35,649 nt of DNA from JAOUEE01 sp051011595 (GTDB lineage Bacteria; Actinomycetota; Acidimicrobiia; Acidimicrobiales; SHLQ01), in NCBI GenBank assembly GCA_051011595.1, contig JBPCTQ010000014.1, positions 1-35,649 of the forward strand, written 5' to 3'. The notes below the pieces were generated by a model, which searched no databases, had not been told where the DNA came from, and saw only the letters and a list, made by a program, of their open reading frames with translations. Of this stretch, positions 22,491 to 31,900 are shown piece after piece (the first letter of the stretch is position 1; each line of letters starts with the position of its first letter). The position numbers and the translations under genes are program-made.

Positions 22491-23462
22491 TCAGCGGCCG
22501 ACCGCGGCGCGGAACGACTCCACCAACGGGCCCAGCTGATCGAGGGCCTGCTCGGTGTCGGCGGGGATCGGGACGTACGCCCGGAAGTCGGTGATGCCGG
22601 CTTCGACCATCGCCGGCACCGCCGCCACGGTGGCGTCGAGCTCCACCTCTCCGGCCTCGGTCCGAGAGATCGGCAGGGTGCCCGCCACCTGGAACCCGTC
22701 GGCGTGGCGACCGGCCGCCTCCAGTTCTTCGCGTATCCGCACCAGCCCGGCAGTCGGGTCCTTGGCGTCGGCGCCCCAGGGAATCCACCCACTGCCGAAG
22801 CGCACGATGCGGGCGAGCACGTTCTTGTTGATGCGGCCGCTCACCCAGATCGGCACTCCCCCTGCCTGTAGTGGCTTCGGCATCATGTGGATGTCGTCGA
22901 AGTGCAGATGGTCGGACCGGTGCGACGCCACCGGCTGGGTCCACAGGGTGCGACACACGGCCAGCGATTCGTCGAGCAGTCGACCCCGGCCGTCGTAGGC
23001 CAGACCGGCTGCCTCGTACTCTTCTCGTTGCCAACCCACACCGACACCCACGTCGACCCGCCCCTCAGACAAGACATCGAGGGTGGCCAGCGACTTGGCC
23101 AAAACGGCCGGACGGCGCAGAGCAGCCAACAGGATGCCGGTCTGGAGGCGGACGTTGTCGGTGCTGCCGGCGATGACCGACAGCAGGGTCAGCGGTTCGA
23201 GCCAGTGGCCATCGGGTCCGGTTGGTTGGGTACCCCCATCGGAGCCACCCGCTTTCGGGTCGGCGTAGGCATCGAGGTTCTCCCCGAACACCACATGATC
23301 GGCCACCGCCACTCGGTCGATGCCCGCGGCATCGCAGGCCCGGGCCTGGGCGAGCAGGGGCCGCCAGCCGCCGGGGCCGGGATCGTCGGCGCTGAAGTTG
23401 CGGAGCATCACCGACAGCGCAGGGGTGGGTGCGTCGATGCTCGGCGGAGGGGCGTCGGCCAT
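22491..23462 (-). CDS. LLM-class (luciferase-like) oxidoreductase, probably F420-dependent
   Basis: This is a 323-residue TIM-barrel oxidoreductase of the luciferase-like monooxygenase superfamily. Family blocks are DAAGIDRVAVADHVVFGEN, then LLSVIAGSTDNVRLQTGILL, then RRPAVLAKSLATLDVLSEGR and VGVGVGWQREEYEAAG. This combination is usual for actinobacterial F420-dependent members rather than FMN-dependent luciferases, but the cofactor is inferred from family resemblance only. It begins at the ATG at 23462, 25 bp downstream of the MFS transporter gene on the same strand, so the two are probably cotranscribed. The substrate is unknown. Confidence 0.85.
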   Translation of the reverse strand: MADAPPPSIDAPTPALSVMLRNFSADDPGPGGWRPLLAQARACDAAGIDRVAVADHVVFGENLDAYADPKAGGSDGGTQPTGPDGHWLEPLTLLSVIAGSTDNVRLQTGILLAALRRPAVLAKSLATLDVLSEGRVDVGVGVGWQREEYEAAGLAYDGRGRLLDESLAVCRTLWTQPVASHRSDHLHFDDIHMMPKPLQAGGVPIWVSGRINKNVLARIVRFGSGWIPWGADAKDPTAGLVRIREELEAAGRHADGFQVAGTLPISRTEAGEVELDATVAAVPAMVEAGITDFRAYVPIPADTEQALDQLGPLVESFRAAVGR

Positions 23463-23487
23463 GAGGCCGGACCCTACCAGTGGCGCC

Positions 23488-24729
23488 TCACTGCCGGTCT
23501 GGGTCGTGGGCCAACTCCCCCAGTCGACGCATGGCGATCACCCCGACGATCGGGCCGGGCACCAACATGGCGAAGGCCCAGCCCCACCCGAGCCGCGACT
23601 CCACCACCGGCACCAACCAGATGGTGATCACCGTGAGCACGAACCCGCTGGCCAACTGGAGGGTCAGAGCGGTTCCCACTGACTCGGGGTCGGCCCACTC
23701 GGTGACCGCGGCAGAAAACTGAGCCGAGTCGGCAACAACCCAGAAGCCCCACACCAGACCGACCACAACCAGCAGTGAGGTGTTCCCGATCCACCCGATC
23801 ACCCCGGCCATTGCCCCCGAGAACAGCAACGACACGATGGTGGACGGAACCCGACCCCAGCGATCGCCCAACACACCTCCGAGGACCGATCCGCCGGCAC
23901 CCACCCCGATGACGAGAAACGCCATCAACGAGCCGGCCCGAGCAGAGTCCAGCCGGTCGGCGTAGAAGGCGCCGACCCACGCCCACATGGCGTACAGCTC
24001 CCACATGTGCCCGAAGTATCCAACGGTGGCCAGCCTCACCCCTTGATTGCTCAGCACCGCCCGGGCGCGGGCCGGATCGAACCCAGATACCGGGAACGGG
24101 AAAGGGCCATCCCGGACCGCGAACTCGGCCATGAGGCCACCAACGACGGTGGCCACCGAGGTGATCGCCACCACCCCTTGCCACGACATCCCTCCGAGAG
24201 TGTTGACCAGGTGCGGAGCTGCCGACCCCAAGGTGAGGGCTCCGACCATGACACCCAGGGCCACACCCCGCCCGGCTCGGAACCAGGTCGACATGGCCTT
24301 CATGGCCGGCGGGTAGACCGCTGCCAGACAAGCCCCCGTCGCCAGGCGCAGCCCGATGGCGCTGGCCGGACCGGGGACCACCAGCAGTCCGAGATTGGCC
24401 ATCGCCGCGCCCAGGCTGCCGAAAAGGATCAACCGCCGCGGGGGCACGACATCAGCCGCGCTGGTCATGGCCAGTACCAGGGCGCCGACCACGAACCCCA
24501 ATTGCACCGCGATGGTGAGCCACGACGCCGCGCTGGTGGTGAGATCCCATCGGTCGCGTAGTTGGGGCAATACGGCGCTGGCCGAGAACCACGTGGTCAT
24601 GGCCAGGAACAAGGCGACGGCCAGGGTGACCAGAGCCGATCGTTGACCGGCGGGCCGCTCGGCGCCGGTGCCGTCGTCGATGGTCACCGGTTCCATGCCA
24701 AGGGCAACACCATGCCGTCGTCGCGTCAT
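23488..24729 (-). CDS. Major facilitator superfamily transporter
   Basis: This is a 413-residue integral membrane protein with about twelve hydrophobic segments and MFS features: the cytoplasmic-loop motif DVVPPRRLILFG after the second segment and GDRWGRVPS in the middle loop, the second-half counterpart. It moves small solutes by secondary transport; direction and substrate are unknown. The ATG at 24729 gives an unusually long basic and polar N-terminus; an ATG 33 bases further in (MEPVTIDDG) is an alternative, and neither has a strong ribosome-binding site. It is divergent from the ureohydrolase gene across 68 bp and upstream of the LLM oxidoreductase gene. It could import a substrate for either, which is inference. 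Confidence 0.85.
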   Translation of the reverse strand: MTRRRHGVALGMEPVTIDDGTGAERPAGQRSALVTLAVALFLAMTTWFSASAVLPQLRDRWDLTTSAASWLTIAVQLGFVVGALVLAMTSAADVVPPRRLILFGSLGAAMANLGLLVVPGPASAIGLRLATGACLAAVYPPAMKAMSTWFRAGRGVALGVMVGALTLGSAAPHLVNTLGGMSWQGVVAITSVATVVGGLMAEFAVRDGPFPFPVSGFDPARARAVLSNQGVRLATVGYFGHMWELYAMWAWVGAFYADRLDSARAGSLMAFLVIGVGAGGSVLGGVLGDRWGRVPSTIVSLLFSGAMAGVIGWIGNTSLLVVVGLVWGFWVVADSAQFSAAVTEWADPESVGTALTLQLASGFVLTVITIWLVPVVESRLGWGWAFAMLVPGPIVGVIAMRRLGELAHDPDRQ

Positions 24730-24785
24730 TCTACACCCACCGTTCCCGGGCCTGCCCGCCGCCGACCCGACCCTTCGTTGCGCAG

Positions 24786-24791
24786 TACGGT
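24786..24791 (+). promoter_or_regulatory. -10 box TACGGT, leaderless promoter of the ureohydrolase gene
   Basis: TACGGT matches TAnnnT and ends 6 bp before the ATG at 24798, with no ribosome-binding site between them. This is the same geometry as at 8178 and 20567. Confidence 0.5.
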
Positions 24792-24797
24792 TCGCCC

Positions 24798-25748
24798 ATG
24801 GCTGATCATCCCCAACCCCTCGGCGGCAACGAGATGCCCCGTTTCGGCGGGATCGCCACGTTCATGCGCCTTCCTGGTACCACCCCACTCGCCGAGCTCG
24901 ACGTGGCCGTGCTCGGGGTGCCGTTCGACATCGGCACCTCCAATCGCCCCGGTGCCCGCTTCGGCCCGCGCGGCATCCGCAGCGAGTCGGTCCTGCTGCG
25001 GCCCTACAACATGGCCACCCGAGCGGCGCCGTTCGACAGCCTGCGGATCGATGACGTCGGGGATGTGGCCACCAACCCGTTCGATCTCGCCGATTCCGTC
25101 GTGAGGATCGAACGGCACTACGACGACCTGGCTGCTGCCGGGGTGACGCCCGTGTCGATGGGCGGCGATCACACCGTCGTGTTGCCCATCCTGCGTGCGC
25201 TGGCCCGGCGCCACGGACCGGTGGGTCTGATCCACGTCGATGCCCACACCGACATCAACGACTCGATGTTCGGTGAAGCCGTCACCCACGGCACGCCGTT
25301 CCGGCGGGCCACCGAAGAGGGGTTACTCGACCCGACGCGGGTGGTGCAGATCGGGGTGCGGGGCACCGGCTACGCGGCCGACGACTTCGACTGGTCTCGC
25401 GACCAGGGGTTCCGGGTGGTGCAGGCCGAGGAGTGCTGGCACCAGTCGCTCACTCCGCTCATGGCCGAAGTCCGCGGCCAGCTCGCCGCCGGTCCCGTGT
25501 ACCTGAGTTTCGACATCGACGGTCTCGACCCGGCCTTTGCTCCCGGGACCGGCACGCCCGAAGTGGGCGGCCTCACCACCATCCAGGCGCTGGAGATCAT
25601 CCGTGGTTGTCGGGGGGTCGATCTCGTCGGCGCCGACCTGGTGGAGGTGGCGCCGGCCTACGACACCACCGGAGCCACCGCGCTCACCGCGGCCAACCTG
25701 GTGTTCGAGATGCTCTGTGTGCTCCCCGGCGTGCAGTACCGCAGCTGA
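24798..25748 (+). CDS. Agmatinase-family ureohydrolase (agmatinase or guanidinobutyrase)
   Basis: This 316-residue binuclear-manganese ureohydrolase hydrolyses a guanidino group to urea. Metal-binding motifs are GGDH125T, D148-A-H150-T-D152 and SFD239ID241GLDPAFAPGTGTPEVGG. The N-terminal block SNRPGARFGPRGIRSES is common in guanidinobutyrase, guanidinopropionase and agmatinase enzymes, so the exact substrate is not fixed. Next to it, on the opposite strand and stop-to-stop with no gap, are an amidase gene and an amino-acid monooxygenase-like gene. Together these fit the arginine 2-monooxygenase route, in which this enzyme would convert 4-guanidinobutyrate to GABA and urea. The transcript is probably leaderless. 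Confidence 0.9.
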   Translation: MADHPQPLGGNEMPRFGGIATFMRLPGTTPLAELDVAVLGVPFDIGTSNRPGARFGPRGIRSESVLLRPYNMATRAAPFDSLRIDDVGDVATNPFDLADSVVRIERHYDDLAAAGVTPVSMGGDHTVVLPILRALARRHGPVGLIHVDAHTDINDSMFGEAVTHGTPFRRATEEGLLDPTRVVQIGVRGTGYAADDFDWSRDQGFRVVQAEECWHQSLTPLMAEVRGQLAAGPVYLSFDIDGLDPAFAPGTGTPEVGGLTTIQALEIIRGCRGVDLVGADLVEVAPAYDTTGATALTAANLVFEMLCVLPGVQYRS

Positions 25749-27122
25749 TCACCGATTCCCGGCCCAGACCGTCGGCCGATCGATCACCGGCGCACCGTCG
25801 GCCATGTCCGCGGCCACGGTGAGCAACACCTCGTCGGCTCCGCGCCGGGCGAGCAACTGCACCCCGATGGGTACGGCATCGGGACCCTGCCCCCAGGGCA
25901 CCGACAGCGCCGGCCAGCCGGCGACGTTGGCCACGAAGCTGTGCGGGGTGAACTCGTCGTTGGCCGCCGCCCAGGTCGAGACATCACCCTCGGCCAGCAC
26001 GCCGAGCGGGAGCGAAGCCCGACCCAACGTCGAGGTGACCACGACGTCGAAACCGTCGAGCCAACGGTCGAGGCGCTCGGTGACCGACGCGGCGCGGGCC
26101 GGCGCGGCGGCGACGTCGCCGTCGGGCAGCGACCGCACGTTCGTGTAGTACTCCAGGGTCAGCGGCTCCAGGCTGGTGGCATCCGGGGTGCGCCACACCG
26201 ATCCGGCAACCGAATCGATGTCTTCGGCCGCCCCCACACCGAACAACGGGTCCATCAGTTCGGCGACCTCGCCGTAGTCGATGGGCCACGGCACCGACAC
26301 CACGTGGTGGCCACGGTCATCGAGGAGACGTGCCACTCCATCCAGTGCGGTGTCCAGCAGCCGGTCCGGGTCGAATCCGGCCCAGTGACCGGCCAGCAGG
26401 GCCACCCGCAGGGACGCTGGCTCGACCGGTGCATCGGGGCTGGCGTGACCGACGGCCTCCAGGACGGCCTGCACGTCACGGACGGTTCGGGCCAGCACGA
26501 ACTCCTCGGCGATGCCGCCCCATCCCCCCTTGTTCGACCCGTCGACCCAAGGTACCCGCCCCCGTGACGGCTTGAGGCCGACCAGCCCGCACACCGACGC
26601 CGGGATACGAATCGATCCCGCACAATCCGAACCATGGGCAACCGGGACCACACCGGCTGCCACCGCGGCCGCCGCGCCTCCGGAGGACCCGCCAGCCGAG
26701 CGATCCGGCGCGAAGGGGTTGCGGGTGACACCCTGCACCTCCGACTCGGTGGTGGCGTGGAGGATGAACTCGGGCACCGCCGAGCGGCCCCGTACATGGA
26801 CCCCGAAGTCGACGAGACGGGTCATCAGCTCACTGGTGGCAGGAGCCACCCAGCCGGCCGACAGTCGGCTCCCCCGTTCGGTGAGCCGTCCGGCCTCGGT
26901 GGCGCCGTAGTCCTTGCGCAGGAGCGGCACCCCTCGCCACGGCCCGTCGTTCGGGATCCGGGGCGGCTCGTCGTACCACTCCACCACTGCATTGATCGCT
27001 TCGTGAGTGGCCCGGTGGGCCCGGTCGGCGGCATCGGTCACCTCGTCCGCAGTGACGGCGCCGCCGGCGATCAGTGCGGCCAGCCCGGTGGCATCGAGCG
27101 CGGCGTACTCGTCGAGTCGCAT
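25749..27122 (-). CDS. Amidase (amidase signature family)
   Basis: This 457-residue amidohydrolase of the amidase signature family hydrolyses a carboxamide to an acid and ammonia. The Ser-cisSer-Lys triad is K70 (LLRKD), S146 in GGSSGG and the nucleophile S170 in GSDCAGSIRIPA, where the usual second Gly is Ala. The gene follows the flavoprotein gene by only 2 bp on the same strand, so they form an operon and are likely to act in sequence. This pairing is known for tryptophan 2-monooxygenase plus indoleacetamide hydrolase, and for arginine 2-monooxygenase plus guanidinobutyramide hydrolase. The ureohydrolase next door favours the arginine route. Amidases are broad in specificity, so this is inference. 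Confidence 0.9.
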   Translation of the reverse strand: MRLDEYAALDATGLAALIAGGAVTADEVTDAADRAHRATHEAINAVVEWYDEPPRIPNDGPWRGVPLLRKDYGATEAGRLTERGSRLSAGWVAPATSELMTRLVDFGVHVRGRSAVPEFILHATTESEVQGVTRNPFAPDRSAGGSSGGAAAAVAAGVVPVAHGSDCAGSIRIPASVCGLVGLKPSRGRVPWVDGSNKGGWGGIAEEFVLARTVRDVQAVLEAVGHASPDAPVEPASLRVALLAGHWAGFDPDRLLDTALDGVARLLDDRGHHVVSVPWPIDYGEVAELMDPLFGVGAAEDIDSVAGSVWRTPDATSLEPLTLEYYTNVRSLPDGDVAAAPARAASVTERLDRWLDGFDVVVTSTLGRASLPLGVLAEGDVSTWAAANDEFTPHSFVANVAGWPALSVPWGQGPDAVPIGVQLLARRGADEVLLTVAADMADGAPVIDRPTVWAGNR

Positions 27123-27124
27123 GG

Positions 27125-28798
27125 TCAGCTCGGAAGGGCGGCCGGTCCCAGCTCGGCCCAGCAGTCACCAGGGCCCGGGTTGGCGGGCAGGGTGGTGCCC
27201 CCCAGATGATGCACGATGCCCCAGACCGCGTTCAGCGCGGTCTGCACTGCTCCTTCGACCCAACCCGGCGTCCACGACACGTCGTCGCCGGCCAGGAACA
27301 CACCCCGGTGAGCCGGGTCGAAGTGGTCCTGCATGAAGTGGCCGTACATCCGGCGGTTGTAGCGATAGTGGCCGGGCAGGGCCCCCTTGAACGCACCGAG
27401 GAAATCGGGGTCGGTCTCCCACGACACGGTGATGGGGTCACCGATCACGTGGGACCGGATGTCGACGTCGGGATAGATCTTCTCGAGGGTGTCGAAGGCC
27501 AGTGTGGCCCGCTGGTGGGCCGTCTTGGGCAGCACTTTCAGGGCATCGCCGGCCCACGCGTACGACAGGCAGATCACCGCCGGTTCATCCGGCCCGTTGT
27601 CGAACAGATACGTCCCCCGGGTGTTGCGATCGGTGAGGGTCATCGACATCGCCTGTTTGCCCGTGACCGGGTCGACGTCGGTCCAAAACGGCCGATCGAC
27701 CATCACGAAGGTCTTCGATGACTGCACGTACCGGGTGCGATCGAGGGCCATCCACACCGGTTGGTCGAAGAGGTCCTCGTCGACGTCGATGTTGGTGGTG
27801 AGCAGCCAACTCTGGGTGGTGATCAGCACCGCGGGGTAGTGCTGCACCACACCGTTGCGGTCGGTGACCTCGATGCGGTCCTCACCCACACGGCGGATGC
27901 GGGCCACACCGGGCCGGGGGGCGCCGGAGTGCAGGTCCGACAGCGATGATCCGCCACCGGGCTCGTGGGCCCACAGTCCCCGCGGCACCTGCTCGGAACC
28001 GCCGACCACCAGCCGCTGATCACTCTCGAACTCGCACAACACCACCCGCAGGATCTCGAGCATGCTGTGGGGGAAGTCGCTGTCCCAGCCGCCGGTGCCG
28101 AAGCCGACCTGACCGAACACTTCGCGGTGCCGGTAGCTCAGCCGGGCGAAGGCCGGCGAGGTGGCCACGAAGTCGTAGAAGGTCCGGTCGTCCCACGCCC
28201 TGACCAGCGGATCCCACAGCTCCTTGACGGCCCGTCCGTCGCGACGCCGGATGGCGTCCTGGATGTCGGCCAGACGAGCCTCACCCTCCAGCGCGTCGGC
28301 CCACGCGTCGGCCACCTCACGAAACAGCGGGGGCAGATCGTCGATGGTCTCGGCGTAGAGCGGCTGCCCGGCCAGGTCGATCACGGTGGTGGGCGCCGCC
28401 GCGGTGAGCGGGTTGGGGAAAGGGCGGGTCTCGAGGCCCAGCAGGTCGAGGTAGTGGTTGAAGCAGGTGCCCGACACCGGGAAGCGCATACCACCCAGCT
28501 CGGCCACCACCCCGTTGGCGGCGGCGAAGGGTTCGGACCGCAGTCGGCCCCCCAATCGCGACGCTTCGTAGACCACCGGTCGCAGGCCCAGCTTCATCAG
28601 CTCGTAGGCGGCCACCATGCCGGCCATACCCGCCCCGACCACGGCCACCTCGGTGCCACGGCGCTCGACCGGGATCTCACCCAGCCCGTCGGGGTGTTGC
28701 AGCCACAGGTCGAAGGCGAAGGGGAAATCGGGACCGAATGCGGTGACGGGGGCTCGGGGGTCGTCCTCCCGAACCGGAGGTCTGGCACGAACCGGCAT
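27125..28798 (-). CDS. FAD amine oxidase-family protein, amino-acid 2-monooxygenase-like
   Basis: This is a 557-residue flavoprotein. The FAD-binding GxGxxG is VVGAGMAG (53-60), followed by YEASRLGGRLRSE, which contacts FAD, and the C-terminal FAD motif is VFLAGDDVSWTPGWVEGAVQ. The C-terminal region (ETDPDFLGAFKGALPGHYRY, then VSWTPGWVEGAVQTALNA) resembles tryptophan 2-monooxygenase and its relatives, which decarboxylate an amino acid oxidatively to the amide; other relatives are plain L-amino-acid oxidases. The amidase 2 bp downstream supports the monooxygenase reading. With a ureohydrolase alongside, arginine is the most attractive substrate. A TACCGT box 7 bp before the ATG suggests a leaderless transcript. 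Substrate choice is inference. Confidence 0.85.
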   Translation of the reverse strand: MPVRARPPVREDDPRAPVTAFGPDFPFAFDLWLQHPDGLGEIPVERRGTEVAVVGAGMAGMVAAYELMKLGLRPVVYEASRLGGRLRSEPFAAANGVVAELGGMRFPVSGTCFNHYLDLLGLETRPFPNPLTAAAPTTVIDLAGQPLYAETIDDLPPLFREVADAWADALEGEARLADIQDAIRRRDGRAVKELWDPLVRAWDDRTFYDFVATSPAFARLSYRHREVFGQVGFGTGGWDSDFPHSMLEILRVVLCEFESDQRLVVGGSEQVPRGLWAHEPGGGSSLSDLHSGAPRPGVARIRRVGEDRIEVTDRNGVVQHYPAVLITTQSWLLTTNIDVDEDLFDQPVWMALDRTRYVQSSKTFVMVDRPFWTDVDPVTGKQAMSMTLTDRNTRGTYLFDNGPDEPAVICLSYAWAGDALKVLPKTAHQRATLAFDTLEKIYPDVDIRSHVIGDPITVSWETDPDFLGAFKGALPGHYRYNRRMYGHFMQDHFDPAHRGVFLAGDDVSWTPGWVEGAVQTALNAVWGIVHHLGGTTLPANPGPGDCWAELGPAALPS

Positions 28799-28805
28799 CG
28801 ACCCG

Positions 28806-28811
28806 ACGGTA
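28806..28811 (-). promoter_or_regulatory. -10 box TACCGT, probable leaderless promoter of the flavoprotein-amidase operon
   Basis: On the minus strand TACCGT ends 7 bp before the ATG at 28798, and no convincing ribosome-binding site is present. The rest of the 165-bp gap up to 28963 shows no clear operator to me. Confidence 0.4.
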
Positions 28812-28963
28812 GTGGGTGGCGTCGGTCCCGCCGATCACCGACCCTGGCGCCGACTCGAACGTCGGGGTCCGGTCCACCACCAGATGGTCCGAATGCCTCA
28901 GGTGACTCAACTGGAGCGCGCGGAGTGTCGATTGCTCAAACGGGCTGGGAAAGGAGTCGATTC

Positions 28964-31900
28964 GTGGGTGCAGCCGCCGACCGCTCGGACGCGCGCAAGC
29001 CTCGCTCCCGCGCGTCCGTCCGAGTCGGAAGGCTCGTTCTCGGCCTCCTCGGCGCAACTGCTGGGGTACTCCTTGCCGTCCTCGTAGGGGCGATCCTCGC
29101 CGGCTACCGACCCGTCGTCGTCCACACCGACAGCATGGGCACCGCCGTCCCGGAAGGATCGCTGGTGATCGCGGCACCCGCCGACGCCGACTCGATCGCT
29201 GACGGTGACGTGCTGGTGATGCCGAGGCAGGGGCTGGACACGCTGACTCATCGAGTGATCAAGGTGGAGGGTGACGGCGCTGACGCCCTGTACGCCATCA
29301 CCAAAGGCGACGCCAACGAGGCCCCCGACGCGACGCCGTATCCACTGGACGACTCTCAGCTCGTGGCTCGCTGGATCCTGCCCGGGTGGGGAGGGAGGCT
29401 CGAGGCTGCCACCAGTTCTGTGGTTGTGCTCGTGGCCACCGGACTTCTGGTGCTGCTCGTCCTGGTCGGCCTGTTGAAGCGAATCTGGGTCGGCAACACC
29501 ATCACGGCCAACGGCGTCGAGCTGCAGGCGCGGAGGCGACCGACCCGCGTCATGGCAGCCGTCGCCCTTCCTCTGGTCGGACTGATGACAGCCGGCGTGG
29601 CCTGGGCCTTGTTCACGACCAACGACGCGGTGGCCGGAAACGACTTCTCGACGTCCTCGTGCTTCGATCCCGAGCTCGGATCCGTCCAGAACGGCACCAC
29701 CCTCCATGCCATCGACGGGGTCGTATCAATTCCCATCACCCCAGTCGATCCGAGCAGTTCCTTCCTGATGCTGTCGGCCCGCAGCTCGGGCAACGAACCG
29801 GTCGCCGCGGCCGTTCGCGGGACACTCACCGCAGGAGGAACACTCGTAGAACTGGAGCGACGAACCGACGCTGGTGTACCCGAGCCTCTCTCGGTGGCGT
29901 GGTCGGTGATCGAGTATCCGTGCGGCCTCACCGTGCAGCGAGGTTCGGCGTCGGGCACCGGGTCCGCTCAGATCAACGCGACCATCGCCGCGGTCGACAT
30001 GACGTCCAGCTTCGTCTTGTCCACATCGTCGGCCGAACCCACGGCCACCGACTTCGATGCCGACGACCTGTTCATCACCGAGCTCACCAGCCCCACCAAC
30101 CTCCGCATTCGCTCCGAGGCCCCGGCCGTTTTCGACTCCCTGCGCCAGTTCTCGTGGCAGGTGGTCACGTTCGACGACGACGCCGACATCGACGTGCAGC
30201 GCGTGTCGATGACCCTCGGCGCCGGCACAGCGGCCGACACCGCCGTTCTGGCCTCGCCCGTCGACCCGGCCACCACCTTCCTCCTCACAGGAACGGCCTC
30301 GGTCGGCTCGGGCCCGGCCATCGGCGACCGGATGGTCCGCTCCCACCTCTCCTCCCCCACCACCATCGACGTGAGTCGCCAGATCACCGGCGTTCCCGTC
30401 GAAGTGCATGTGCAGGCGGTGACCCTCCGCGACGGCTCGACCGTCCGCCATGGCACGGTCGACTTCACCGCCGGGCAGGCCAGTCGAACCGTTTCGATGG
30501 ACCCGGTGGACCCGAGCCGCTCGACCGCAATTTCCACGGTGGCGGCCCACGGCCCCAGTGCCGGCGGTTCCACCGACATGGCGGCCGACGACGTCGTCGG
30601 CGAGGCCAGTGCCACCTTCAGTGTCGTCGACGCCACGACGGTGGCCGTCGACCGTGATGCAACCGCGGCGTCAGCTTCGTTCGGGTGGCAGGTGATCGAG
30701 TGGGCCGGTCCTCGGTGGTGGGATCCCGACTACGAATTCCGCCAGCGCATCGATGCCACGGCAACCACGGCAGCGGCACCCGACGCCTACACCCTGCCGG
30801 TCACCTTCGACCATGACGCGCTGGTCACGAGCGGCCTCTCGCTGGCCGATGGTTCCGACGTACGAATCGTTCGGTGGGATGGTGCCGCGTGGAGTGAACT
30901 CGATCGCATCGTCGACCCGGATTCGGCCTGGAACCAGACCAGCACCACGGTGTGGTTCCGCACGGCCGATCCCATCGCGGCAGCCTCGACCATCTCGTAC
31001 TGGCTCTACTTCGGCAACAACACCCCCGGTCCCGTTGCCGACGATCCGGAGAACGTGTTTCTCCTGACTGAAGACTTCGAGTCGGGGTCCCTCGGCGACT
31101 TCGAGGATCGCACCGGGGGGACCTCGTGGTACACCGCCTCGCCTTGGACGAGGCGGCTACCCATCACGGTGGCGGCCGCCTCAGTCGGCGACGATCTGAC
31201 CGACTTTCCGTTGCTCGTCTCGATCACCGAACCCGATCTGGCAACGAACGCCCAGGCCGATGGCTCAGACATCCGTTTCATCGCTGCCGACGGCGTCACG
31301 CCGCTGGCTCACGAGATCGAGCGCTGGAACCCCGGCACCGGAGAGCTGATCGCCTGGGTGAGAACACCGACGCTGTCGAGCACCGTCGACACCACGATGT
31401 TCCTGTACTACGGATCGAGCGACGCGCCTGACCAACAGGCCGTTCGGTCGCTGTGGACAAGCGAGGTCGAAGCGGTGTGGCATCTGGCCGATGATCCGGC
31501 GGGCACCGCCCCCCAGGTCGACGACTCGTCGCCAGCCAACCGCGACGGTCTGAGTGGCGGTGCCATGTCGAGCACAGACCTCGTCCCCGGCCTCATCGGC
31601 GACGGCGTCGACCTCGACGGCGTGGATGATGTACTCACCACCGAGACCTTCGAACTGGCCGGCGCAGCCTCCATCACCGTGTCGGGCTGGGTCCGCCTCG
31701 ACAGCTACAACGCGGCGGCCCGCGTGGTCACCAAGGCCAGTGGTCTCACCGGCCAGGTCTTCGAGCTCACGGCAGAGAACACTGGTGCCGCCCGGGTTCG
31801 CCTCTCACTCGACGGCTCGACCGTCACTGCGGTCGGTGGCGCCGGGACCATCGGCATCGGGTCGTGGCATCACGTGGCCGGCACCTGGGACGGAGCCGTC

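Noticed and set aside
24798..28798. Firm assignment to indole-acetic acid synthesis
   Set aside because: The flavoprotein and amidase fit that pathway by length and order, but the adjoining ureohydrolase fits the arginine route better, so I did not assign tryptophan as substrate.
27965..28963. Long upstream extension of the SipW-fusion gene
   Set aside because: It is antisense to the flavoprotein gene, and a good ribosome-binding site with GTG at 28964 gives the natural start.
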